Counted from the stretch's first letter, positions 1-8,565 are shown. The stretch is 64,000 nt of DNA from Candidatus Scatomonas pullistercoris (GCA_018713515.1 DVOO01000027.1:90142-154141), one strand, 5' to 3'. Numbers and translations: made by a program. Notes: generated from the letters alone by a model not told the origin.

Positions 1-1632
1 GGCGTTGATCCAGGAAAATCCCTCGTATCCAGCGTCGTTGTGCATGGCCGGATATTTCCGGTACATAGCCAGCAGATCCCGCACATAGGCCTGCAGATGT
101 TCATGGCGCTTATCCTCCAGCAGGAACCAGTCCAGCTCCCGCTCCTCGCTCCACTCCCGGAGCTGTCCGAAATCCTGTCCCATAAACAGAAGCTTCTTGC
201 CCGGATGGCCGGCCATAAAGCTATATCCCACCTTCAGATTCTCGAATTTATCATCGGGATAGCCCGGCATCTTGTTGATCATGGAACATTTCAGATGTAC
301 CACCTCGTCATGGGACAGAACAAGAATGTAGTTCTCACTGAAGGCATAGGTCATGGCAAAGGTCATCTTATTGTGGTTATATTTTCGGAAATAGGGATCC
401 AGCTTCATGTACTCCAGAAAATCATGCATCCAGCCCATATTCCACTTAAGGGTAAAGCCAAGGCCGTCCTGCTCCACATCTCCCGTCACCTTCGGCCACG
501 CGGTGGATTCTTCGGCAATCATCATAGCTCCCTTATTCCGCCCTGTCACCAGGGTATTCAGATGTTTAAAGAACTCTATGGCCTCCAGATTCTCCTTGCC
601 GCCGTACTTGTTGGGAATCCATTCCCCGTCCTTCCGACCGTAATCCAGGTACAGCATGGAAGCCACGGCATCCACCCGGAGTCCGTCCACATGGTATTCC
701 TCCACCCAGTACAGGGCATTGGCCAGCAGAAAGTTCTTTACCTCCGGCCGTCCATAGTTGAATATCTTTGTCCCCCAGTCCGGATGCTCTCCCTGCCTGG
801 GATCCGCATGCTCATAAACCGCCTCTCCGTCAAATTCCGCCAGGCCCTGGGCATCCTTGGGAAAATGAGCTGGCACCCAGTCCAGAATTACGCCAATCTT
901 GTTCCTGTGCAGATAATTCACCAGATACTTAAACTCCTTTGGCGTGCCATATCGGGAAGTGGGCGCGTAGTATCCCGTCACCTGATAACCCCAGGAGGCG
1001 TCCAGCGGATGTTCCGCGATGCCCATCAGTTCCACATGGGTATATCCCATATCCTTCACATATTCTGTCAGTGCCTTTGCAAAATACTTATAATCATAAA
1101 ACCCTTCCGGATTTTCCTCCGACCAGGGATGTTTCTTCCAGGAACCGGGATGCACTTCATAAATAGCCAGCGGCGAAGTCTTCGGCGAAAACTCCCGGCG
1201 GGCCGTCATCCACGCATCATCGCTCCACTTAAAGCCTCCGATCTCCGCCACTATGGAAGCCGTTCCCGGCCTCTTCTCCGCATAAAATCCGTATGGATCC
1301 GCCTTGTACAGAAGACGGCCGTCTCTGGACCGGATACAGTATTTATAAAGACTGCCCTCCTTTACTCCGGGAATAAAAGCTTCATAGACACCCATATCCG
1401 CCACTTTTTCCATGGGATTGGCGTCATCCTCCCAGCCGTTGAAATCTCCCACCACGGATATTCCCTGGGCGTTGGGGGCCCAGACAGTAAACCATACACC
1501 CCTGACTCCATCCTTTACATCCAGATGGGCTCCCATTTTCTGATAAATATCATAATGTGTGGCCTGTCCGAATAAATAGGCGTCCAGTTCTCCGAAACGC
1601 GCCTCTTTTTTCTTTTTTCTCTTCCCTGCCAT
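1..1632 (-). CDS. glgB: 1,4-alpha-glucan branching enzyme, C-terminus cut by window edge
   Basis: Makes alpha-1,6 branches in glycogen by cutting an alpha-1,4 chain and re-attaching it. About 544 codons are present and the frame is still open at base 1. After a basic N-terminus comes a CBM48-type domain (VWAPNAQGISVVGDFNGW), then the GH13 barrel. Barrel signatures are DWVPAHFPKD, DGLRVDAVASMLYLDYGR (nucleophile Asp), MIAEESTAWP (acid/base Glu) and VLSHDEVVH. These are the branching-enzyme forms of the four GH13 motifs. The ATG at 1632 has an AGGAG ribosome site upstream. It is the last visible gene of a TetR-GH13-glgB run, 53 bp after the GH13 gene. The family assignment is certain; only the C-terminal domain is missing. 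Confidence 0.96.
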   Translation of the reverse strand, partial: MAGKRKKKKEARFGELDAYLFGQATHYDIYQKMGAHLDVKDGVRGVWFTVWAPNAQGISVVGDFNGWEDDANPMEKVADMGVYEAFIPGVKEGSLYKYCIRSRDGRLLYKADPYGFYAEKRPGTASIVAEIGGFKWSDDAWMTARREFSPKTSPLAIYEVHPGSWKKHPWSEENPEGFYDYKYFAKALTEYVKDMGYTHVELMGIAEHPLDASWGYQVTGYYAPTSRYGTPKEFKYLVNYLHRNKIGVILDWVPAHFPKDAQGLAEFDGEAVYEHADPRQGEHPDWGTKIFNYGRPEVKNFLLANALYWVEEYHVDGLRVDAVASMLYLDYGRKDGEWIPNKYGGKENLEAIEFFKHLNTLVTGRNKGAMMIAEESTAWPKVTGDVEQDGLGFTLKWNMGWMHDFLEYMKLDPYFRKYNHNKMTFAMTYAFSENYILVLSHDEVVHLKCSMINKMPGYPDDKFENLKVGYSFMAGHPGKKLLFMGQDFGQLREWSEERELDWFLLEDKRHEHLQAYVRDLLAMYRKYPAMHNDAGYEGFSWINA

Positions 1633-1685
1633 GGCTCCCTCTCCTTTTTCTTTCTATAATTCCGGCTTAAGGAACCGGTCCTTTC

Positions 1686-3056
1686 TCATTCCCGTCCGCA
1701 GACCAGAATCCGGCATCCGCAGGGCTCCAGCTCCAGAGAAATTCTTCCCCCTTCCGCGGGAACCGTCTCTCCCGTCAGCGCATCCCTGTAAACTCCCTCC
1801 ACGGGCACAGGGAAGGATACCGGGGCCGAAGCGCCCTCATCATTGTTCACAGCGGTCAGGACCGTATGTTCTACGCCGATCCTGGCAAACGCGTACTGGC
1901 GGTTGGTCAGAAGCAGTTCCTGGTAACGGCCATCTCCGCAGGCATCGGGATATTTTTTCCGGATGTTTCCCAGGGTCCGGATCCAGCGGGTCAGTTCCGG
2001 ATGCGGGTTATCCTTCTTCATCTGCTCCAGGTCAATGGCCGGCCGCAGCGCGTCATCGCCTCCCTGCTCCTTCCTTCCCTCGATTCCGAATTCAGACCCA
2101 TAATAAACAGAGGGAATACCCGGCAGAAAATACAGCAGGGCGTGCACTGGCTTTAAGTGGCCCTTTACATTCAGCTTGCTGAAGATCCTGTTCACATCAT
2201 GGTTATCTACAAAGCTGTACAGCTTCAGTCCCCGGTAAATACCGCCGTTGGCGTCGAATTCCCGGCGGATGGTGTGGGCAATCTCAAAATAATTGTGATC
2301 GTTATGCCCGGAGTAAAGGCCCTTATGCAGCTCATAGTTGGTAACACTGTGAATCATCCGGGTGCCGTCCCCGATGTAGCGGCTGTAATCTCCATGAATC
2401 ACCTCTCCCATCAGCCAGAAGTCTTCTTTTTTGGCATCTGTGCGTTTCCGCATATCTTCCAGAAAAGACAGTTCCAGACAGTCCGCGCAGTCCAGACGGA
2501 TCCCGTCAATATCAAACGCATCAATCCAGAAATCAATTACATCCAGCAGGTACTCCCTCACAGCTCCCTCCCATGGATTCAGGTTCACCAGCTCTGTGCA
2601 GCCTCTCCAGGACTCATAGCAGAATCCATCGTTGTACGGATTGTTGCCGCCGAAGTTCACTCCCTTGTACCAGTTCTTGTAGGGAGAGTCCCACTTCTTT
2701 TCCTGGATATCCCGGAAGGCGAAAAACTCCCGGCCCGTATGATTGAACACCCCGTCCACCACCACGCGGATCCCGGCCTCATGGGCCTTCTCCACAAAAG
2801 CCTTAAAATCTTCATTATCCCCCAGGCGGCGGTCCACCTGCTTATAATCCGTTGTATCATAGCCGTGGGTGACCGACTCGAACAGGGGCCCGATGTAAAC
2901 TGCGTCAAATCCCATCTCCGAAAGCCAGGGAATCCACTCCTCCGTCAGGGTCCGGAGCCGGTGAACCGTCTCCCCGCCCTCATTCCGCCTGGGCGCTCCC
3001 AGAAGCCCCAGGGGATATATATGATAAAAAACTGCCTCCTCATACCACTTTCCCAT
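1686..3056 (-). CDS. GH13 alpha-amylase-family glycosidase (cyclomaltodextrinase/maltodextrin hydrolase-like)
   Basis: 456 aa with no signal peptide, so a cytoplasmic alpha-glucan hydrolase is expected. All GH13 motifs are intact: VVVDGVFNH at about 98-106, GIRLDCADCL with nucleophile Asp189, FWLMGEVIHGD with acid/base Glu218, and FVDNHD with Asp287. It starts almost directly with the barrel (YHIYPLG) and lacks the N-terminal domain of classical neopullulanases. The C-terminal beta domain is short. It lies 19 bp after the TetR gene and 53 bp before glgB. A role in trimming maltodextrins during glycogen turnover is therefore likely, but the exact substrate (cyclodextrin, maltodextrin or pullulan fragments) is not decided by the sequence. 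Confidence 0.9.
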   Translation of the reverse strand: MGKWYEEAVFYHIYPLGLLGAPRRNEGGETVHRLRTLTEEWIPWLSEMGFDAVYIGPLFESVTHGYDTTDYKQVDRRLGDNEDFKAFVEKAHEAGIRVVVDGVFNHTGREFFAFRDIQEKKWDSPYKNWYKGVNFGGNNPYNDGFCYESWRGCTELVNLNPWEGAVREYLLDVIDFWIDAFDIDGIRLDCADCLELSFLEDMRKRTDAKKEDFWLMGEVIHGDYSRYIGDGTRMIHSVTNYELHKGLYSGHNDHNYFEIAHTIRREFDANGGIYRGLKLYSFVDNHDVNRIFSKLNVKGHLKPVHALLYFLPGIPSVYYGSEFGIEGRKEQGGDDALRPAIDLEQMKKDNPHPELTRWIRTLGNIRKKYPDACGDGRYQELLLTNRQYAFARIGVEHTVLTAVNNDEGASAPVSFPVPVEGVYRDALTGETVPAEGGRISLELEPCGCRILVCGRE

Positions 3057-3075
3057 GTGTCACAAATCCTCCTGT

Positions 3076-3657
3076 CTAAGTATAAATTCCATATAAGAAC
3101 TGCTGCAGCAGCTCCGTAATTTCCTCATCGCCTACCTGCAGGACGCTTAAGTCCTCCTTATCCCTGGAGAGCATAAGCAGATAAAACTGCAGGCAGCCGG
3201 TGAAGCTGATGGCAAACTGCTTCTGCCTGCCCCGCATATTTCCCAGCTCTCCCGCGGCCCTGTCGAAGATATTCACAAAGAACTGATAATACTGCTCCAG
3301 AAACGGGTACACGGTCCGAAAGCCCTCACTCTTGCGTCCTGAGAAAAACAGAGACATGAGCAGAAGATAAAACTCCGGGTCCGCGCACACGGCGTCAAAG
3401 AACACCCGGGCAGTACGGTAGAGGGTTTCCCGCAGATTCCCCTCATATACGGAAGCCTTCTCCATGTCCGCCTTCAGCCTCTGAAAATTATGAACCAGAA
3501 GCTGTTCCAGAAGCCCCTTCTTGCTTCCGAAATAATAATACAGGGTGGGCTTGGTCACGCCGGACTTTTCCGCAATCTCCTGCACGCCCACACCGTCGTA
3601 GCCTCTCTCATAAAACAGAGACTTTGCTGTCTTTAATATCATTTCCCGATTGTCCAT
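3076..3657 (-). CDS. TetR/AcrR-family transcriptional regulator
   Basis: 193 aa. The N-terminal TetR helix-turn-helix reads GVQEIAEKSGVTKPTLYYYF (about 23-42), followed by the typical SKKGLLEQL helix. The C-terminal ligand/dimer domain is not assignable to a ligand. It is the first gene of the operon with the GH13 enzyme and glgB. Its own promoter carries a perfect inverted repeat at 3684-3699, the usual layout of an autoregulated TetR repressor. It therefore probably represses this glycogen operon in response to an unknown small molecule. The DNA-binding family is certain; ligand and targets are inference. Confidence 0.92.
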   Translation of the reverse strand: MDNREMILKTAKSLFYERGYDGVGVQEIAEKSGVTKPTLYYYFGSKKGLLEQLLVHNFQRLKADMEKASVYEGNLRETLYRTARVFFDAVCADPEFYLLLMSLFFSGRKSEGFRTVYPFLEQYYQFFVNIFDRAAGELGNMRGRQKQFAISFTGCLQFYLLMLSRDKEDLSVLQVGDEEITELLQQFLYGIYT

Positions 3658-3681
3658 CTGTCACCTCTCTGTACAGGTACC

Positions 3682-3710
3682 AGTATACCAATCGGTATAG
3701 AAAAAGTCAA
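3682..3710 (-). promoter_or_regulatory. Promoter of the TetR-GH13-glgB operon with overlapping palindromic operator
   Basis: On the minus strand, TTGACT (3705-3710) and TATACT (3682-3687) are separated by exactly 17 bp. The inverted repeat TATACC-AATC-GGTATA (plus-strand reading) occupies 3684-3699, covering the -10 and part of the spacer. A repressor bound there would block RNA polymerase, which fits autoregulation by the TetR gene just downstream. Confidence 0.75.
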
Positions 3711-3716
3711 CAAAAA

Positions 3717-3741
3717 CCGGAGAATTTTTTATTCTCCGGTG
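3717..3741 (-). terminator. Rho-independent terminator of metG-tatD
   Basis: ACCGGAGAAT and ATTCTCCGGT form a 10-bp stem with a 5-nt loop. On the minus strand it is followed by TTTTTG. It lies 16 bp after the tatD stop and directly abuts the -35 of the TetR promoter. Confidence 0.85.
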
Positions 3742-3757
3742 TACATTTTGCCCATGT

Positions 3758-4558
3758 TCAGACAGTTTTGTCCCCACATACTCCCGCTGCCTTGGGAAAC
3801 AGCTTCCTGGCATTCTCTTCCGTGATTCTTATGACTTCTTCCGGCGTTATTCCCTTCAGCCGGGCAATCTCCTCCGCCACATAGGGAAGGTTCAGAGAAG
3901 AATTTCTCCGGCCGCGGCAGGGCTCCGGTGCCAGATATGGGCTGTCCGTCTCCAGCAGCAGCCGCTCCAGGGGCGCCGCTTCCACGACCTCCTTCAGCTT
4001 TCTGGCATTTTTAAAAGTAAGAACTCCGCCGATTCCCAGATAAAGCCCCATCTTCAGATATTCCTCTGCCATCTCCCTGGCGTAGGAAAAACAGTGGATC
4101 ACGCCGCCGATCTCTCCTCCCCGGAGTTCTTTCACCATCTCCAGCGTGTCCGCGGCGGCCTCCCGGCTGTGGATGATAAAAGGAAGCCCCTCCTCTCTGG
4201 CCATCTCCATCTGCCGCGCAAACCATTTCTTCTGCAGAGCATGGTGCTCCGCATCCTTATGCCAGTAGTAATCCAGGCCAATCTCTCCCACGGCCGCTGT
4301 CTTCGGACGGCGGCACATCCGCCGCATCTTCTCGAAAATATCTTCATTCAGGCTGCCCACATCATCCGGATGAATTCCCACCGCTCCGTACAGGAAGGGA
4401 TATTTCTCTGTCAGCTCTGCAGTCCGGTCCAGACTCTTAACATCCGCGCAGACATTGATTACGGTCCCGATTCCCTTTCCGGGCAGGGAGGAGAGCAGTT
4501 CCTCCCTGTCACTGTCGAATGCTTCATCATCGTAATGGGCGTGCGTCTCAAAAATCAT
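3758..4558 (-). CDS. TatD-family metal-dependent hydrolase (deoxyribonuclease)
   Basis: 266 aa, the normal length for TatD/YcfH. Metal ligands of the amidohydrolase-type barrel are visible: HAHYD at residues 6-10, GEIGLDYYW (bridging Glu), IIHSREA, IHCFSYA and the C-terminal ETDSPYLAPEP. TatD proteins are 3'-5' exonucleases or deoxyribonucleases that need Mg2+ or other divalent metals. It starts 12 bp after metG with a GGAGG-like site, a conserved arrangement in Firmicutes, where YabD follows metG. It ends before the terminator at 3717-3741. Function beyond nuclease family membership is not shown by the sequence. Confidence 0.93.
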   Translation of the reverse strand: MIFETHAHYDDEAFDSDREELLSSLPGKGIGTVINVCADVKSLDRTAELTEKYPFLYGAVGIHPDDVGSLNEDIFEKMRRMCRRPKTAAVGEIGLDYYWHKDAEHHALQKKWFARQMEMAREEGLPFIIHSREAAADTLEMVKELRGGEIGGVIHCFSYAREMAEEYLKMGLYLGIGGVLTFKNARKLKEVVEAAPLERLLLETDSPYLAPEPCRGRRNSSLNLPYVAEEIARLKGITPEEVIRITEENARKLFPKAAGVCGDKTV

Positions 4559-4570
4559 AACCCGCCTCCG

Positions 4571-6544
4571 TCAGCAGATCTTGGCGCCGGCTGGCATATC
4601 CTTCTCCGGAGCAATCAGCGCCAGATTGCCCTCCGGATCCTCTGCGCAGAGAATCATCCCCTCGGAAAGGACACCGGCCAGCTTGGCCGGCTTTAAGTTC
4701 ACCAGAACCATAACCTTCTTGCCCACCATCTCCTCGGGAGAATAGTGTGCCTTGATGCCGGACACGATCTGCTTCACCTGATCCCCGATCTTCACCTGAG
4801 AACAGAGCAGCTTCTTCGATTTCTTTACAGCCTCACAGGAGATGATCTCTCCCACGGCAAACTGCATTTTTTCAAAATCCTCAAAGGTAATCTCCGGCTG
4901 CATCTCCAGATGAACCGTCTCCTCCTCCTGCTTTTCCTCTGCAGGAGATAGGGCGGCCCTCTGCGCCTCCTGGATCTTCTCCACTTCCTTCATAATTTCC
5001 TTTACATCCAGACGGGCGAAAAGGATCTCCGGCTGAGCCGTCACCTTATTTCCGGAAGGATACAGGCCGAACTGATCCAGCTCCTCGTAATCCCGTTCGG
5101 AAGCGTTCAGCTGCTCCAGTATCCTCCGGGTGGTATCCGGCATGAAGGATTTCAGCAGGGACGCGCCCACAGTGATGCTGTCCACCAGATTATAAAGAAC
5201 GGTCGCCAGACGGTCCTGCTTCGTCTCATCCTTGGCCAGTGCCCAGGGCATAGTCTCGTCAATATATTTGTTGCAGCGCTTAAAGAGGTTAAAGATCTCC
5301 GTTATGGAATCAGCCACCCGGAGCCTGTCCATTTTCTCCACTACCCTGGCCGCAGTTCCCGTCACCACAGCCTTCAGGTCGGCGTCCACCTCCTCGGCCG
5401 CGCCTCTGTCCTCCACTGTGCCGCCGAAATATTTATTGGACATGGAGATCGTACGGTTCACCAGATTACCCAGGGTGTTAGCCAGATCGGAATTCATCCG
5501 CTCAACCATCAGCTCCCAGGTGATCACGCCGTCATTCTCGAAAGGCATCTCGTGGAGGACGAAATACCTCACCGCATCCACGCCAAAGAGCCTTACCAGA
5601 TCATCGGCATAGATCACATTGCCCTTGGACTTGCTCATCTTTCCATCCCCCTGCAGGAGCCAGGGGTGGCCGAATACCTGCTTGGGCAGCGGCAGGCCCA
5701 GCGCCATCAGAAAAATCGGCCAGTAGATGGTGTGGAACCGTACAATATCTTTTCCGATTAAGTGAAGATCCGCGGGCCAGTATTTGGCAAACTGCTCCGT
5801 GCTGCTTCCATCACAGTCGTATCCGATTCCCGTAATGTAGTTGGTCAGCGCGTCCAGCCATACATAAGTCACATGTTTCGGATCAAAATCCACCGGAATT
5901 CCCCAGCTGAAGGAGGTTCTGGACACACAGAGATCCTGCAGCCCCGGCAGCAGGAAATTGTTCATCATCTCATTCTTCCGTGATACGGGCTGAATGAACT
6001 CCGGATGTTCATTGATATATTCGATCAGCCTCGGAGCATACTTGCTCATGCGGAAAAAGTATGCTTCTTCTTTTGCCGGCGTTACAGGGCGGCCGCAGTC
6101 GGGACACTTCCCGTCCACCAGCTGAGACTCCGTAAAGAAGGATTCACAGGGCGTGCAGTACATACCCTCATAATAACCTTTGTAGATGTCCCCCTGGTCA
6201 TACAGTTTTTTAAAAATTTTCTGCACCTGTTTTTCATGGGATTCATCTGTGGTGCGGATAAATTTATCGTAGGAGGTCTCCATCAGATCCCAGATGCTGC
6301 GGATCTCTCCGGACACGCGGTCCACCAGCTCCTTAGGTGTAATTCCCTGCTCCTGGGCTTTCAGCTCGATCTTCTGTCCGTGCTCATCTGTTCCTGTCTG
6401 AAAGAATACGTCATACCCCTGCTGCCTGTGAAAGCGGGCGATACTGTCCGCCAGAACGGCCTCATAGGTATTGCCGATATGCGGTTTGCCGGATGTGTAG
6501 GCAATCGCTGTGGTAATGTAATATTTTTTTCTGATCTTTTCCAT
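4571..6544 (-). CDS. metG: Methionine--tRNA ligase
   Basis: 657 aa, cytoplasmic; charges tRNA-Met with methionine. A class I synthetase: the HIGH-type motif is PHIGN at residues 21-25, and KMSKSKGN lies at about 300. Zinc-binding cysteines are in CTPCESFF and CPDCGRP, as in the MetRS type with one knuckle. A C-terminal tRNA-binding (Trbp111-like) domain starts around residue 555 with FEDFEKMQFAVGEI. The ATG follows AAGGAG at 8 nt. It is the first gene of metG-tatD and is divergent from the PerR-like gene. No T-box or SAM riboswitch was seen in its short leader, only a 14-bp palindrome (TCTGCCATGGCAGA, about 6577-6590). Confidence 0.97.
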   Translation of the reverse strand: MEKIRKKYYITTAIAYTSGKPHIGNTYEAVLADSIARFHRQQGYDVFFQTGTDEHGQKIELKAQEQGITPKELVDRVSGEIRSIWDLMETSYDKFIRTTDESHEKQVQKIFKKLYDQGDIYKGYYEGMYCTPCESFFTESQLVDGKCPDCGRPVTPAKEEAYFFRMSKYAPRLIEYINEHPEFIQPVSRKNEMMNNFLLPGLQDLCVSRTSFSWGIPVDFDPKHVTYVWLDALTNYITGIGYDCDGSSTEQFAKYWPADLHLIGKDIVRFHTIYWPIFLMALGLPLPKQVFGHPWLLQGDGKMSKSKGNVIYADDLVRLFGVDAVRYFVLHEMPFENDGVITWELMVERMNSDLANTLGNLVNRTISMSNKYFGGTVEDRGAAEEVDADLKAVVTGTAARVVEKMDRLRVADSITEIFNLFKRCNKYIDETMPWALAKDETKQDRLATVLYNLVDSITVGASLLKSFMPDTTRRILEQLNASERDYEELDQFGLYPSGNKVTAQPEILFARLDVKEIMKEVEKIQEAQRAALSPAEEKQEEETVHLEMQPEITFEDFEKMQFAVGEIISCEAVKKSKKLLCSQVKIGDQVKQIVSGIKAHYSPEEMVGKKVMVLVNLKPAKLAGVLSEGMILCAEDPEGNLALIAPEKDMPAGAKIC

Positions 6545-6613
6545 CCATCTGTCTCCTTACTGCTTCCCTGTCTAAATCTGCCATGGCAGAAAAAAGCCTT
6601 TTTCACTTCTCTT

Positions 6614-6642
6614 ATCATAGCATAGCCCGGGATTTCTGACAA
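6614..6642 (-). promoter_or_regulatory. metG promoter
   Basis: Minus strand TTGTCA (6637-6642) and TATGAT (6614-6619) with a 17-bp spacer, about 70 bp before the metG start. It is back to back with the promoter of the PerR-like gene. Confidence 0.65.
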
Positions 6643-6673
6643 TGGCTCTTCTCCCGGACGGCCGAATTGAAGC

Positions 6674-6723
6674 TTGACATTTTTCAAGATTTAGCATATT
6701 ATAATTTAAGTAACTATTATCAT
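6674..6723 (+). promoter_or_regulatory. Promoter and putative Per/Fur box of the PerR-like gene
   Basis: TTGACA (6674-6679), 17 bp, TATTAT (6697-6702). Just downstream at about 6710-6735 lies an A/T-rich stretch (CTATTATCATTATTA) resembling the 7-1-7 PerR box TTATAATNATTATAA at most positions. This suggests autoregulation. The promoter call is strong; the box is approximate. Confidence 0.65.
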
Positions 6724-6782
6724 TATTATAATGTCAGCGCCAGCTTCATGCTGCGCCGGCATGATCATAAAGGAGGGTATGT

Positions 6783-7172
6783 ATGGCAACACTCAAATAC
6801 AGCCGCCAGCGGGAATCTATTAAGGAAAATCTGATGCACCGCTGCGACCACCCGACTGCCGATATGATCTACTCAGATATCCGGAAAATATACCCCAATA
6901 TCAGCCTGGGTACCGTGTACCGGAACCTGGCTCTTCTCTCGGATCTGGGCGAGATCAGAAAAGTGACAGTGGACGGCGGCGCAGACCGGTTTGACGGCAA
7001 CACTTCCCCCCACAACCATTTCACCTGCCGCCATTGCGGGGCCGTACTGGATCTGGATATGGAAGATATCAGCCGGATTAAAGAATTCGCAGGTCAGAAT
7101 TTTCACGGCATCATTGAGAGCTACAGTGTGAATTTTTACGGACTCTGCGAAAACTGTACTGAAAAATCATAA
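6783..7172 (+). CDS. Fur-family regulator, PerR-like peroxide sensor
   Basis: 129 aa. A winged-helix domain (SLGTVYRNLALLSDLGEIRK, 41-60) is followed by the Fur dimer domain. Candidate regulatory-metal ligands match the PerR set: His23, Asp71, His77, His79 and Asp90. The Asp in RFDGNTSPHNH sits where PerR has its key Asp85 and Fur has Glu. Structural zinc cysteines are C82/C85 and C122/C125. PerR uses bound iron to sense H2O2 and derepress defence genes. The two genes that follow are rubrerythrins, which are peroxide-detoxifying enzymes in anaerobes, so a local regulon is likely. The ATG at 6783 follows AGGAGGG. Another Fur-type role is possible, but PerR is the best fit. Confidence 0.88.
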   Translation: MATLKYSRQRESIKENLMHRCDHPTADMIYSDIRKIYPNISLGTVYRNLALLSDLGEIRKVTVDGGADRFDGNTSPHNHFTCRHCGAVLDLDMEDISRIKEFAGQNFHGIIESYSVNFYGLCENCTEKS

Positions 7173-7180
7173 AAAATGCC

Positions 7181-7228
7181 TTGACATTTCCGTATATAAG
7201 TGATATATTGATTTCAGTAACAGTTACT
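7181..7228 (+). promoter_or_regulatory. Promoter and inverted-repeat operator of the reverse rubrerythrin gene
   Basis: TTGACA (7181-7186), 17 bp, TATATT (7204-7209). A perfect inverted repeat AGTAAC-A-GTTACT lies at 7216-7228, around the expected transcription start. The half-site AGTAAC also occurs right after the -10 of the PerR-like gene (6709-6714), so one regulator could bind both places. Confidence 0.7.
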
Positions 7229-7280
7229 AATATTGTTAAACCCCAGTAAATTAATTATAATAGAAAGAGAGGATCAAGCA

Positions 7281-7823
7281 ATGAAAAAGTTTGTATGCAG
7301 TGTTTGTGGTTACGTTTATGAGGGTGAGGCAGCTCCCGAGAAGTGCCCCATCTGCGGCGCTCCGGCTTCCAAGTTTGTAGAGCAGTCCGGTGATATGACC
7401 TGGGCCTCTGAGCATGTGGTAGGCGTTGCCGCTGACGTTCCTGAAGACATCAAGGCTGACCTGAGAGCTAACTTCGAGGGCGAGTGCTCCGAGGTTGGAA
7501 TGTATCTGGCCATGGCCCGCGTTGCCCACAGAGAAGGCTATCCGGAAATCGGCCTGTACTGGGAGAAAGCCGCCTATGAAGAGGCTGAGCATGCAGCTAA
7601 ATTTGCAGAGCTTCTGGGCGAGGTTGTTACCGACAGCACCAAGAAGAATCTGGAGATGAGAGTAGAGGCGGAGAACGGCGCTACCGCCGGCAAGACCGAT
7701 CTGGCTAAGCGCGCAAAAGCTGCCAACCTGGATGCGATCCATGACACGGTACATGAGATGGCCCGCGATGAAGCCCGCCACGGCAAGGCTTTCGCTGGTC
7801 TGCTGAAGAGATACTTCGGCTGA
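7281..7823 (+). CDS. Reverse rubrerythrin (N-terminal rubredoxin domain)
   Basis: 180 aa. It reduces hydrogen peroxide (and in clostridia probably also oxygen) using electrons passed from NADH via rubredoxin-type carriers. The N-terminal rubredoxin knuckles are C6-x2-C9 and C22-x2-C25. A ferritin-like four-helix domain follows, with ExxH-type di-iron ligands ([32 protein letters not shown]). This domain order is the reverse of classical rubrerythrin and matches the clostridial revRbr type. The start at 7281 was chosen because AGAGAGG precedes it and the protein begins at the rubredoxin fold; an in-frame extension to 7233 would overlap the promoter region. It sits directly after the PerR-like gene. 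Confidence 0.93.
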   Translation: MKKFVCSVCGYVYEGEAAPEKCPICGAPASKFVEQSGDMTWASEHVVGVAADVPEDIKADLRANFEGECSEVGMYLAMARVAHREGYPEIGLYWEKAAYEEAEHAAKFAELLGEVVTDSTKKNLEMRVEAENGATAGKTDLAKRAKAANLDAIHDTVHEMARDEARHGKAFAGLLKRYFG

Positions 7824-7839
7824 TAAATCCAGACTTTTT

Positions 7840-7875
7840 GGACGCTGGCTGGCAGATAAGCCGGCGTCCTTTTTT
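7840..7875 (+). terminator. Terminator of the reverse rubrerythrin gene
   Basis: GGACGCTGGC (7840-7849) pairs with GCCGGCGTCC (7860-7869) and is followed by six T. The stem is strong with one internal mismatch. Confidence 0.88.
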
Positions 7876-7876
7876 A

Positions 7877-7905
7877 TTGACAGTCTTTTTAGGCGCGTTT
7901 ATAAT
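7877..7905 (+). promoter_or_regulatory. Promoter of the classical rubrerythrin gene
   Basis: TTGACA (7877-7882), 17 bp, TATAAT (7900-7905), both perfect consensus. It starts right after the upstream terminator, so this rubrerythrin has its own transcript. Confidence 0.82.
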
Positions 7906-7948
7906 TACTGTATATATTTTTTCTGACAGCAGCCGAAAGGAGGGTTTT

Positions 7949-8485
7949 ATGTCAAAATACGCAGGAACCAAAACGGAACAGAATCTGAAGGATGCTTTCG
8001 CCGGCGAATCCCAAGCCAGGAATAAGTACACCTTCTATGCTTCCCAGGCAAAAAAGGCCGGCTATGAGCAGCTGGCGGCCCTGTATCTGGAAACCGCAGA
8101 TCAGGAGAAGGAACACGCGAAAATGTGGTTTAAGGAATTCCACGGAATTTCCGATGTACCCAATAACCTGGAGGACGCGGCAGCCGGTGAGAACTACGAG
8201 TGGACCGATATGTATGCCAGAATGGCCAGAGAGGCCAGAGAAGAGGGCTTCCCGGAGCTGGCGGCCAAATTTGAGGGTGTGGCCCGCGTAGAGGCGGCTC
8301 ACGAAAAGAGATACCGCAAGCTGCTGGAATCCTATAAGGCAGACAAAACCTTCAGGGGGGACGCGCCTCTCGGCTGGAAATGCCGCAACTGCGGATTCGT
8401 CTATGAAGGTGAGGAAGCTCCTGAGGTATGCCCCGTATGCGCCCATCCCAGAGCTTACTTTGAGCGCAAGGTAGAAAATTACTGA
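7949..8485 (+). CDS. Rubrerythrin (C-terminal rubredoxin domain)
   Basis: 178 aa. NADH peroxidase-type di-iron protein of anaerobes. The N-terminal ferritin-like domain carries the di-iron ligands ([32 protein letters not shown]). The C-terminal rubredoxin domain has cysteines in [10 protein letters not shown] and [11 protein letters not shown]. The ATG at 7949 has GAAAGGAGGG in front. A longer in-frame reading back to 7838 would run through the promoter and terminator, so it was not used. It is the second rubrerythrin in a row, with the opposite domain order to its neighbour. Confidence 0.95.
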   Translation: MSKYAGTKTEQNLKDAFAGESQARNKYTFYASQAKKAGYEQLAALYLETADQEKEHAKMWFKEFHGISDVPNNLEDAAAGENYEWTDMYARMAREAREEGFPELAAKFEGVARVEAAHEKRYRKLLESYKADKTFRGDAPLGWKCRNCGFVYEGEEAPEVCPVCAHPRAYFERKVENY

Positions 8486-8491
8486 TCCCGC

Positions 8492-8530
8492 AAAAGAAAA
8501 GGCCGGCTTCCATGTCCGGCCTTTTCTTTT
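8492..8530 (+). terminator. Terminator after rubrerythrin
   Basis: AAAAGAAAAGGCCGG and CCGGCCTTTTCTTTT form a 15-bp stem with a 9-nt loop ending in a T-rich tail. Confidence 0.88.
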
Positions 8531-8565
8531 GCGGAGCGGATAAAAAAATCAGGGGGGATTCTGTT

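Noticed and set aside
40..1575. Long plus-strand reading (511 codons) opposite glgB
   Set aside because: It is antisense to an intact branching enzyme with all catalytic motifs; its product has no recognisable domain.
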